From JBAYZQ01 sp041672385 (lineage in GTDB: Bacteria > Spirochaetota > Spirochaetia > Sphaerochaetales > Sphaerochaetaceae): 10,721 bases of DNA. Both the position numbers and the translations under genes were made by a program. The stretch spans positions 1-10,721 of the forward strand of contig JBAYZQ010000076.1 in NCBI GenBank assembly GCA_041672385.1, read 5' to 3'. Numbering within the stretch: the first letter of the stretch is position 1; each line of letters opens with the position of its first letter. Positions 1 to 6,006 of this stretch are shown here, in pieces. Under the pieces are notes generated by a model. The model did not search any database, was not told the DNA's origin, and saw nothing but the letters and a program-made list of their open reading frames with translations.

Positions 1-646
1 GTGGCGTACATAGTCCAATTGCTAAATTAAGAATCATCATCACACCAAACTGAACCGGATTCATTCCAAGAGCTCCTACAACAACAGGATACAAAATTGG
101 AGTACAAATAATAATTAATGGCGCCATATCCATAATTGTACCTAATAACAAGAGTAACATGTTAATAAGAAGCAATAAAACAATTCTATTGTTGCTTAAA
201 GTCAAAAGAAGGTTTGTGGCTTTTTGTGGAATCCTAAGGAATGCAAGTAAATATCCAAAAGCACTTGCTGCAGCTATAAGACTCATTACCATAGCTAAAG
301 TTTTAAGAGCATTTAATAAAATAGATTTAATTTCTTTTAAAGGTATTTCTCGATAAACAAAAAATGTAATTATAAAAGCATAAACCACAGCTACAGCTGC
401 ACTTTCAGTTGCTATAAAAACTCCTGAAACAACACCTCCAATAATAATAACCATTGTAAGCAATCCTAAAAAAGCATCTATTGAAACTTTAACTGTTTCT
501 TTAAAAGAATATTTTCTTTCTTTTGGATAATTTCTTTTTTTTGCAATTATTCCCGTAATTACCATAAGAGCTAATCCAAGCAAAATTCCAGGAACTATTA
601 CACCAAGAAAAAGCCTTTCAATATTAATCCGTCCAAATGCAAAAAA
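1..646 (-). pseudogene. dctM: TRAP transporter large permease (DctM), N-terminal half missing, runs off window start
   Basis: The minus strand reads open from 646 to base 1, about 215 codons, and translates to the C-terminal half of a DctM-type TRAP permease, the membrane subunit that imports organic acids using an ion gradient and a periplasmic binding protein. Visible landmarks in order are RLFLGVIVPGILLGLAL, FIATESAAVAVVYAF (family: F.ATEAAAVAVVYA) and, near the window edge, NPVQFGVMMILNLAIGLCTP, the family's C-terminal signature. A complete DctM has about 425 residues; homology here begins around family residue 165. Immediately upstream is an in-frame TGA (647-649), then the thioesterase stop (652-654), so there is no room for the missing half and no plausible start before an internal ATG near the LALM motif. 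The frame itself has no further lesions, which suggests a recent truncation, a rearrangement or an assembly join. The true 3' end lies outside the window. Confidence 0.85.
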
Positions 647-651
647 TCAGA

Positions 652-1488
652 TTAATCTTTATCTTTAGGATAAAAATAGTTCCTATTTTCCCAAGTAATA
701 ACTGCTTCTGAACAAACTGTTTTACTTCCATCTTTACCAATAATTTCAATCTTCTGGAAAGTTTCCACTGTGCTTTTTACATTATTGAAGGAATCTGGAT
801 TTAAACAATAGGTAGAAACTCTAAGGGAGTCTGTGTAATGAGTTTCTTTTCTCCAAACAATATCAACTTTTCTTGCAAGCCGATTTTTTATAAAATCTTG
901 AGAAAAAGCATTTACCATCCAATTTAAATAAGAAATATTATTTGTATGTCCATTATAATCACTATCTGAAGGAAAAACCGAAGGTTCATAACTTGACATT
1001 AAAATTAAATCAGGGCTAAATTCTTTTATTTTTCCTTTAAAAAGAGGGACTTGGTATTGTTTAACATCAGGATTTACAGTTAACGCTTGATTCTGTTGAA
1101 TGCTTTCTGGTTTTATAGGTCTTTTCTTTTCAAAGTCTATAATTGCCCAATAAGATAAGGCTTCAACAAGTTTATCACCTTTTTTATTAAATATTCTAGT
1201 TCCTCTTGGAGCATTATAACCCTTGGATTTCATAGCCCAAGTTTTAACATCAATTTTTTCTGGCCAAGTTGGATAATCCATAATTTCTATTGCTGAGCGA
1301 GTTATTACCCAAGTCATATTTTCTGCCTGGAGTTGAGGAACACTACAATCTCTGTAATAGGCATGAGTGCCACCTACATCTTGAATTAAAGAAAAAATAA
1401 AATTTAAATTGGCTTTATAATCCCAATCAACATTATAGCTAGTAGTCTCATATTCTTCAGAATAAACATTGTCTTCATTAATATACAT
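652..1488 (-). CDS. Acyl-ACP thioesterase (FatA/FatB-like family)
   Basis: This 278-residue protein resembles bacterial acyl-ACP thioesterases, which hydrolyse the thioester of fatty acyl-ACP in the cytoplasm to release free fatty acid and end chain elongation. It has the expected double hot-dog layout. The N-terminal half carries the helix region around FIFSLIQDVGG (31-40) and the strands around W60 and W84. The second half carries the catalytic motif DYNGHTNNISYLNW (177-190), matching the family D.N.H.NN..Y..W with D177, N179 and H181, followed by WRKETHYTDS with E215 where plant enzymes have REC..DS. Length and lack of a signal peptide fit bacterial members. The start is supported by AGGTG a few bases upstream and by a promoter match. 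It follows rsmD by 65 bases. Its acyl-chain preference cannot be read from the sequence. Confidence 0.9.
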   Translation of the reverse strand: MYINEDNVYSEEYETTSYNVDWDYKANLNFIFSLIQDVGGTHAYYRDCSVPQLQAENMTWVITRSAIEIMDYPTWPEKIDVKTWAMKSKGYNAPRGTRIFNKKGDKLVEALSYWAIIDFEKKRPIKPESIQQNQALTVNPDVKQYQVPLFKGKIKEFSPDLILMSSYEPSVFPSDSDYNGHTNNISYLNWMVNAFSQDFIKNRLARKVDIVWRKETHYTDSLRVSTYCLNPDSFNNVKSTVETFQKIEIIGKDGSKTVCSEAVITWENRNYFYPKDKD

Positions 1489-1492
1489 AATT

Positions 1493-1497
1493 CACCT
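1493..1497 (-). promoter_or_regulatory. Ribosome binding site of the thioesterase gene
   Basis: AGGTG on the minus strand ends 4 bases before the ATG at 1488. It supports that start when the message is read through from rsmD. It lies downstream of the -10 box at 1498-1503 and largely upstream of the expected start point near 1491, so transcripts from the local promoter would probably lack it. Confidence 0.55.
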
Positions 1498-1526
1498 ATT
1501 ATTTCACTTTTCTGTTTTTTTGTCAA
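1498..1526 (-). promoter_or_regulatory. Sigma-70-type promoter of the thioesterase gene
   Basis: On the minus strand a perfect -35 TTGACA (1526-1521) is separated by exactly 17 bases from AATAAT (1503-1498, 5 of 6 matches to TATAAT). The -10 box ends 9 bases before the ATG, so transcription should start about 2-4 bases from the start codon, giving a nearly leaderless mRNA. AT-rich DNA makes chance -10 matches common; the perfect -35 and ideal spacing are the stronger part. Confidence 0.6.
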
Positions 1527-1553
1527 AAATAATATAAAAACTGGATTAAGATG

Positions 1554-2093
1554 TTATTTCTCTTTCTTATAGAACCTAAGTAAGCTTCTTCCATATTTTC
1601 GTTCATCAATAAAATGAAGAGATCCTTGGTCATTTGGCCATTCAAATTTTTCTTCAGCGGGATAATGAATTATAAAAAGCCCGTTTTCTTTAAGAATATC
1701 TTCACTATCAACCAATTTTAAAAGATTAACTTTTCCATTTTTAGGAAAGGGTGGATCTGCATAAACAATGTCATATTTAATTTTGGCCATCCTAATAAAT
1801 CTTAAAGCATCCGCCATAAATAATTTAATCTCTGAATCTACCATTGAAATATTTTTTTCAATAACTGCTTTTTTTCCTCTATCTTTTTCTACGAGGTGAA
1901 CTAGCGATGCACCCCTTGAAGCAGCTTCAATCCCTACACAGCCACTACCTGAAAACAAATCAAGGAAACTTATACCTTCAATTGATCCAAGAATAGAAAA
2001 GAGAGATTCTCTCATCATATCCATAGCGGGTCTAATAACCCCAGGAGGACAAACAACTGTCCGACTTCTATATTTTCCACCAGTAATTCTCAT
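1554..2093 (-). CDS. rsmD: 16S rRNA (guanine(966)-N(2))-methyltransferase RsmD
   Basis: This 179-residue protein is a close match in layout to RsmD, which methylates N2 of G966 in 16S rRNA during 30S assembly using S-adenosylmethionine. It opens with MRITGGKYRSR, then IRPAMDMMRESLFSIL (20-35; family RPT.DR.REALFNIL), the AdoMet-binding motif FLDLFSGSGCVGIEAASRGA (43-62), an acidic residue after strand 2 (VEKD, 68-71) and the amino-methyltransferase motif DPPF (113-116) that contacts the target amine. Length is normal for the family. The start at MRI matches the usual N-terminus. A promoter lies directly upstream; AAAGGT touches the ATG and is too close to work as a Shine-Dalgarno site. Neighbours are a lipoprotein gene 72 bases upstream and the thioesterase 65 bases downstream, with no functional link that I can see. 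Confidence 0.96.
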   Translation of the reverse strand: MRITGGKYRSRTVVCPPGVIRPAMDMMRESLFSILGSIEGISFLDLFSGSGCVGIEAASRGASLVHLVEKDRGKKAVIEKNISMVDSEIKLFMADALRFIRMAKIKYDIVYADPPFPKNGKVNLLKLVDSEDILKENGLFIIHYPAEEKFEWPNDQGSLHFIDERKYGRSLLRFYKKEK

Positions 2094-2099
2094 ACCTTT

Positions 2100-2128
2100 A
2101 AAATATTCTCTGTTTAAAATATTATCAA
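2100..2128 (-). promoter_or_regulatory. Sigma-70-type promoter of rsmD
   Basis: The minus strand has TTGATA (2128-2123), a 17-base spacer and TATTTT (2105-2100, 4 of 6 matches). Only six bases, AAAGGT, separate the -10 box from the ATG at 2093, so the predicted start point is the A of the start codon or a neighbouring base, i.e. a leaderless message. The geometry is the same as at the pth promoter. Confidence 0.5.
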
Positions 2129-2165
2129 GGGAGTAGATGGTTTTATTTTATGTCTTTCTTATAAC

Positions 2166-2903
2166 TTACTCATATAGAATTCCAGATCTTAAGAAAGTTG
2201 TAATTTTCTCAGTCTTTGAATCAAAATAAACTTTAAACTCAATTTGTTTTTCAAAATTATAATAGCAATGCCAACCTGGAGTAATTGTCAGTTTTGGTAT
2301 TTTATTTTCTGAAATGAAAAAATTACCATCTATAACATTTTCAGAAATATATAGGCCACTGGGAATAATACAATTTTCAATTGTGCCTTTTTTTAAAACT
2401 TTAAAAGAATTACTATCAACTTCATTATTGTTAAGATCTATTTTTAAAATATCAAAATCAATTAAACGGTAATCAGTAGTTAACAAGTCAAGCTTTTCTT
2501 TTATAGCCTTAAAGTTAATTGAAACCCTACAAAATTCATCAAGTTGTATAAATTGGGACACTAAAACTCCTGTTTGTTGAGAAACTTGGATATGAGTATC
2601 TTTTGAAAAAGGAAGATAAAAACCTCCAAATGGATTTAACCTACCCAAAGGATATAAAGCCACCATTACAGTCTGGGAGGCTTTAGTATAAATCTTTATT
2701 TGGCGTTCATTATTATCAATATATCTTATTTTCACCTTATTCCCATCTGTCCATTTTAAAGTATACCAAAGGGAGGTTCCTCCTACTTCCCAAGGATGAG
2801 GAGGAATGCTTATAGACAAACAAACTTTTTCATTAATATCATAACTACAAGAACAAACCAAAATTAATACACAAAAAATAACTACAAATACTCTCATAAT
2901 CAT
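2166..2903 (-). CDS. Putative lipoprotein of unknown function
   Basis: I do not recognise the family of this 245-residue protein. The N-terminus (MIMRVFVVIFCVLILVCSC) has one basic residue, a hydrophobic core and a relaxed lipobox V16-C17-S18-C19, so C19 is the likely lipidated residue. Spirochaete lipoboxes are known to be permissive, which fits, but first-cysteine processing cannot be excluded. The mature part (19-245) has no other membrane segment and alternates short hydrophobic and polar stretches with many aromatic residues, as in beta-rich extracytoplasmic domains. Either M1 (2903) or M3 could be the start; neither has a clear ribosome binding site, and no promoter like those at rsmD or pth is present. 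It probably depends on transcription from the upstream DUF4416 gene, 32 bases away. No substrate or partner can be inferred. Confidence 0.75.
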   Translation of the reverse strand: MIMRVFVVIFCVLILVCSCSYDINEKVCLSISIPPHPWEVGGTSLWYTLKWTDGNKVKIRYIDNNERQIKIYTKASQTVMVALYPLGRLNPFGGFYLPFSKDTHIQVSQQTGVLVSQFIQLDEFCRVSINFKAIKEKLDLLTTDYRLIDFDILKIDLNNNEVDSNSFKVLKKGTIENCIIPSGLYISENVIDGNFFISENKIPKLTITPGWHCYYNFEKQIEFKVYFDSKTEKITTFLRSGILYE

Positions 2904-2935
2904 TAAGCAAAAAAAGCGAATTAAATCTTGATTTT

Positions 2936-3463
2936 TTAATTAGAAGATTTTAGTTTCTGTTTATATTCTTCCCTAAAAGTTTTAAAAAGTTCTTCAAACT
3001 TTTCTGATCGGTAATCAGCATAAGTCCAATCAAGGGCATTGAATTTTTTATCTTTAAAAATGAGAGTTAATTCTCCGTAAATTCCATTTCTTAAAGGAAT
3101 TCGATGGGATCTATTTTTCGTAGTAGCAAGAATAAAATTACCCAAGCTAAGAATACCAGGATCTAAATTGACTTTTCTTTTCCCATCTAGAGCAAATTTT
3201 TCTTCTATTTGATTAGTCTGAATTTTTATTTCTGCCAATCTCTGAGGATCAATGAGCTCTTCAAAAACTATAAACCATCTATCAGGCCTTTTACCCATCT
3301 CTTCATCATAATAATCTGTAAAACTGAATTCATATTTATCGGAAATCTTAGATATTTTACCAATTTCTTTCTCAAGAAGGGAAATTACTTCTCCCTCTTC
3401 TTTAAGTGTTGATAAAACGCCTATAACTAGACAAACTTTTGAAAACTCTTTAAAAATCCCCAT
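2936..3463 (-). CDS. DUF4416 family protein
   Basis: The 175-residue protein matches the general pattern of the DUF4416 family (PF14385), small cytoplasmic proteins of unknown function found in spirochaetes and several other bacterial groups. Recognisable blocks are KVCLVIGVLST (9-19), FTDYYDEEMG (48-57), the segment with IKIQTNQIEEKF, then KVNLDPGILSLGNFILATTKN, SHRIPLRNGIYGELTLIF and WTYADYRSEKF near the end. The many conserved Asp, Glu, Arg and His residues suggest a catalytic or binding site, but no reaction is established that I know of. There is no signal peptide. The start is fixed by AGAGGT, which overlaps the stop codon of the DAHP synthase fusion gene 8 bases upstream, so the two are probably translationally coupled. 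Confidence 0.88.
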   Translation of the reverse strand: MGIFKEFSKVCLVIGVLSTLKEEGEVISLLEKEIGKISKISDKYEFSFTDYYDEEMGKRPDRWFIVFEELIDPQRLAEIKIQTNQIEEKFALDGKRKVNLDPGILSLGNFILATTKNRSHRIPLRNGIYGELTLIFKDKKFNALDWTYADYRSEKFEELFKTFREEYKQKLKSSN

Positions 3464-3467
3464 AATT

Positions 3468-3473
3468 ACCTCT
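3468..3473 (-). promoter_or_regulatory. Ribosome binding site of the DUF4416 gene, overlapping the upstream stop codon
   Basis: AGAGGT on the minus strand shares bases with the TAG stop (3474-3472) of the DAHP synthase fusion gene and ends 4 bases before the ATG at 3463. This arrangement is typical of coupled translation inside an operon and contrasts with the first gene of the operon, which has no such site. Confidence 0.75.
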
Positions 3474-5376
3474 ACACAGTTTGAGTAAAAGAACCTAGAA
3501 CTCTATAGCCAGTTGTGCTTTCATTCATTTCTTTTTCGATACCTTCTAAATTCTCAATTTTTGGAAAAGTAACCTCAATAAAAAATCTGTAGGACCATGG
3601 TTTTCCAGGTACAGGTCTAGATTCAATTTTTTTCATATTTATTTCATTTTTTGTAAAAATCTCAAGACTTGAATATAAACATCCTGGACGGTCTTCAACT
3701 GAAAAAGTTAAAGCTGCTTTATTTAAAGAAGAGGTGCTTCTCCAAACTTCAGCTTCTTCTTTAAGACAAATAACATAAAATCTTGTGTAATTTAATGGGT
3801 TTGATTCGATTCCTTCTTCTAAAACAGTCATTTCGTTGTAATCAGCCGCAGGCCTGCCAGCAATAGCAGCAATACTTTTGTCTCCAAGTTTTTTTATATA
3901 AGAAACACTCCCAGCTGTATCAAAAAATGGAAGAGCTTCTGCTAAAGGCATTTTATTTTTTAAAAATTCACTGCACTGACTTAATCCTTGAGGGTGGGAA
4001 TAAACTTTTTTTATACTCTCTAAGGTTGATCCTTCAAATCCAATTAAATTATGAATGATTCTAACCTGTTGTTCTCCTACAACAGTAATCTCAGGGTTCT
4101 TTAAAAGAAGATCAACATTATCGTAAATAGTTCCTCCAAGAGTGTTTTCAACCGGAATTACACCATATTTAGAGTTACCTTTTAAAACAGAATCAAAAAC
4201 ATCTGAAAAAGTTTTACAAGGGAGAACTCCATAAGACTCATCAAAAATTCTTCTTACTGCTAATTCACTGTAAGCTCCTCGTTCTCCTTGATAGGCAATG
4301 GTTCTAGCGTTATTTTGAACCGTTTCTTTCTTAAATAAAGAAGAAGGTAAAATTCTTGGAGTTTTTTCAAGACTTTTATTGACGACAGGAGAAAGAACTT
4401 CAATATCCCTCATTAGTTTTTCAAATTGAGAAGGGTAAAGCGACTGTGGACCATCACTAAGTGCCATTTTTGGATTATTGTGAACTTCAATAATTAATCC
4501 ACTTGCTCCTGATGAAACAAGAGCTAAAGACATTGGACTTACCATATCGCGCATACCAGTAGCATGACTTGGATCTCCAATTACGGGAAGATGTGTCAAT
4601 TTTTGTACTACTGGAATTGCACTACAATCAAGAGTGTTTCTTGTAACTGTTTCAAAGGTCCTTATACCTCTTTCACACAAAACCACTTGGTCTGTTCCGC
4701 TTGCCATTAAATATTCTGCTGCCATAAGCCATTCTTCAATGGTTGCACACAAACCTCTTTTAAGCAAAACTGGCATTCCTTTCTTTCCAACGGCCTTTAG
4801 AAGTTCAAAATTCTGCATATTTCTAGCACCAATTTGAAACATATCTATATATTGAGACATCATTTCAACATCATTTGGATTTACTATTTCACTAGTTACA
4901 GGCATTTCATATTTCTCGCCAGCTTCCTTAAGATATTTAAGACCTTCCTCTTTTAATCCCTGAAAGGAATAAGGACTAGTTCTAGGTTTGAAAGCCCCAC
5001 CTCTTAACATTACAGCTCCAGCTTCTCGAACTCTTGAAGCTATTGCCATTATTTGCTCTCGACTTTCAACAGCGCAAGGACCTGCTATAACAACTATTCT
5101 TGTCCCACCTATTTTAACATTCTTGACTTTGACTATGGTATCGGCCATCTTTAATTGTCTAGAAGCAAGTTTATAAGGTTTAGAAATTGGAATTACCTTT
5201 TGTACATCTTCCAAAAGTTCAACTTCTCTAATATCAAGAGAACCAGATCCTACTGCTCCAAGAACAGTCTCATCTTCTCCAACTATTTCTCTTATTTGAT
5301 AGCCTCTACTAGTAACGAATTTTTTGATTTCGTTTTTTCTGCTTTCGCTGATGTTGTGTTTCAATACTATAATCAT
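3472..5376 (-). CDS. aroF-pheA: Fused DAHP synthase (class I beta) / prephenate dehydratase with ACT domain
   Basis: One 634-residue frame joins the first step of the shikimate pathway to the last specific step before phenylalanine. Residues 1-70 resemble the ferredoxin-like regulatory domain of Thermotoga-type DAHP synthase (MIIVLKHNIS start). Residues 78-340 are the aldolase barrel: GPCAVES (C101), RGGAFKPRTSPYSFQGL (K130), ARNMQN, LLKRG, CERGIRTFE, DPSHATG (H271), IEVH (E297) and SDGPQSL (D308). After a short linker, 358-540 is prephenate dehydratase with the catalytic TRF motif (531-533), and 552-632 is an ACT domain with the phenylalanine-binding ESRP motif (585-588). No chorismate mutase domain is present. 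All key residues are intact, so both activities are probably functional. The start agrees with Thermotoga DAHP synthase. Feedback inhibition through the ACT domain, and possibly through the N-terminal domain, is an inference. It leads the minus-strand gene cluster, divergent from pth. Confidence 0.94.
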   Translation of the reverse strand: MIIVLKHNISESRKNEIKKFVTSRGYQIREIVGEDETVLGAVGSGSLDIREVELLEDVQKVIPISKPYKLASRQLKMADTIVKVKNVKIGGTRIVVIAGPCAVESREQIMAIASRVREAGAVMLRGGAFKPRTSPYSFQGLKEEGLKYLKEAGEKYEMPVTSEIVNPNDVEMMSQYIDMFQIGARNMQNFELLKAVGKKGMPVLLKRGLCATIEEWLMAAEYLMASGTDQVVLCERGIRTFETVTRNTLDCSAIPVVQKLTHLPVIGDPSHATGMRDMVSPMSLALVSSGASGLIIEVHNNPKMALSDGPQSLYPSQFEKLMRDIEVLSPVVNKSLEKTPRILPSSLFKKETVQNNARTIAYQGERGAYSELAVRRIFDESYGVLPCKTFSDVFDSVLKGNSKYGVIPVENTLGGTIYDNVDLLLKNPEITVVGEQQVRIIHNLIGFEGSTLESIKKVYSHPQGLSQCSEFLKNKMPLAEALPFFDTAGSVSYIKKLGDKSIAAIAGRPAADYNEMTVLEEGIESNPLNYTRFYVICLKEEAEVWRSTSSLNKAALTFSVEDRPGCLYSSLEIFTKNEINMKKIESRPVPGKPWSYRFFIEVTFPKIENLEGIEKEMNESTTGYRVLGSFTQTV

Positions 5377-5385
5377 AATAAGCTT

Positions 5386-5414
5386 ACAATATTACTAATT
5401 TTCAAACAGGTCAA
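5386..5414 (-). promoter_or_regulatory. Sigma-70-type promoter of the DAHP synthase fusion gene
   Basis: On the minus strand TTGACC (5414-5409), a 17-base spacer and TATTGT (5391-5386) lie 9 bases before the ATG at 5376. The expected transcript would have a leader of only about 2-4 bases, and no convincing Shine-Dalgarno site precedes the ATG. A T7/A7 tract (5423-5429) sits about 44-50 bases upstream of the predicted start point, where UP elements bind the RNA polymerase alpha subunit. A short AGGT-6-ACCT inverted repeat (5408-5421) overlaps the -35 box and might be an operator, though four-base arms are weak evidence. Confidence 0.6.
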
Positions 5415-5420
5415 TAAACC

Positions 5421-5449
5421 TATTTTTTTATATGCAAACTAAAAAAATA
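5421..5449. repeat. Perfect 10-base inverted repeat at the centre of the divergent promoter region
   Basis: TATTTTTTTA (5421-5430) and TAAAAAAATA (5440-5449) are perfect reverse complements around a 9-base centre. The axis, base 5435, is also the exact midpoint between the two -35 boxes and between the two -10 boxes of the flanking divergent promoters. With no G or C in the arms it is a poor terminator; the A-tracts are better placed to act as UP elements or as intrinsic bends for both promoters. Confidence 0.75.
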
Positions 5450-5455
5450 TATTCC

Positions 5456-5484
5456 TTGAGTATTTGAACCTAATTATGTAAAAT
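5456..5484 (+). promoter_or_regulatory. Sigma-70-type promoter of pth
   Basis: TTGAGT (5456-5461), a 17-base spacer and TAAAAT (5479-5484, 5 of 6 matches) end 6 bases before the ATG at 5491. The expected start point is the A of that ATG or a base beside it, predicting a leaderless mRNA, in line with the absence of any Shine-Dalgarno sequence here. An A7 tract at 5441-5447 sits at about -50 to -44, the UP-element position. Confidence 0.65.
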
Positions 5485-5490
5485 ACGTGT

Positions 5491-6006
5491 ATGGAAAAAC
5501 TATTTGTTTTTTTAGGAAATCCGGGTTTTAAGTATTCAAATACCAGACACAACGTAGGTTGGCAGATCTGTGATTTGAAGTACCCAAAGGTTAATTGGTC
5601 CAGTAAATTCAAAGGTCTTTATTCCATGAGTAATAATAATATTCTTTTGAAGCCACAAACCTATATGAACGAAAGCGGAATAAGCGTTCAAAGGGCTTGT
5701 ACTTTTTTTAAAATAAAAGAAGAAAACATTATTGTGGTACATGATGACATTGAAAAAGATTTTGGGACTATATTGCTTGAAAAGGGTGGTGGTTTAAGAG
5801 GGCACAATGGACTAAAATCAATTAAGCAACAATTAAATACAGATAATTTTTACCGTTTACGATTTGGAATTGGAAGACCAAAGCGACAAGATATTGCCAG
5901 TTTTGTTTTGTCTGGTTTTTCCAACGATGAACAAATTGTACTTTCCTCCTTGTTAGGCAAGGCAGTGGAGCTTTTAGAAAAATTTTCAATGGGAGAGATA
6001 AAATGA
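5491..6006 (+). CDS. pth: Peptidyl-tRNA hydrolase
   Basis: Pth recycles peptidyl-tRNAs that drop off ribosomes by hydrolysing the ester bond between peptide and tRNA in the cytoplasm, and is usually essential. All family signatures are present in this 171-residue protein: FLGNPG (7-12), NTRHNVGW (17-24) with catalytic H20, KPQTYMNESG (54-63) with N60, VVHDDI (82-87) with D85, GGGLRGHNGLKS (99-110) with N106, and FRLRFGIGRP-like YRLRFGIGRP (121-130). It is a little shorter than the E. coli enzyme (194), mainly through a short segment between NTRHNVGW and KPQTYMN and a trimmed C-terminus. The ATG matches the usual family start; there is no Shine-Dalgarno site, and the promoter abuts the start codon. 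Its TGA overlaps the ATG of the next gene, so this housekeeping gene leads the plus-strand operon. Confidence 0.97.
   Translation: MEKLFVFLGNPGFKYSNTRHNVGWQICDLKYPKVNWSSKFKGLYSMSNNNILLKPQTYMNESGISVQRACTFFKIKEENIIVVHDDIEKDFGTILLEKGGGLRGHNGLKSIKQQLNTDNFYRLRFGIGRPKRQDIASFVLSGFSNDEQIVLSSLLGKAVELLEKFSMGEIK
5991..5997 (+). promoter_or_regulatory. Ribosome binding site of the GH13 gene, inside the end of pth
   Basis: GGGAGAG ends 5 bases before the ATG at 6003 and lies within the last codons of pth. It decides the start of the downstream gene and, with the ATGA overlap, indicates translational coupling. Confidence 0.8.

Noticed and set aside
159..356. Plus-strand open frame of 65 codons opposite dctM
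   Set aside because: It is antisense to the clearly homologous DctM frame, has no ribosome binding site and resembles no family.
2093..2165. Search for an intrinsic terminator between the lipoprotein gene and rsmD, and likewise at 1489-1553
   Set aside because: No GC-containing stem followed by a T-run was found in either gap.
4290..4380. Possibility that the DAHP synthase-prephenate dehydratase fusion is two genes joined by a sequencing error
   Set aside because: The linker (about residues 340-357) is in frame with no stop codon, no ribosome binding site before a second start and no homopolymer at the junction that suggests a frameshift; a read-level check would still be decisive.
5088..5376. 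Possibility that the DAHP synthase N-terminal extension is spurious and the gene starts later
   Set aside because: The N-terminal 70 residues match the regulatory domain of Thermotoga-type DAHP synthase from the first residue.
5155..5442. Plus-strand open frame of 95 codons running from the DAHP synthase start region into the intergenic region
   Set aside because: It lies opposite the conserved N-terminus of the DAHP synthase fusion and covers the promoter region; its composition is that of a shadow frame in AT-rich DNA.
5421..5449. Inverted repeat with T-tract considered as a bidirectional intrinsic terminator
   Set aside because: The arms contain no G or C, and it lies between two gene starts rather than after a gene end; an UP-element or bending role fits better.
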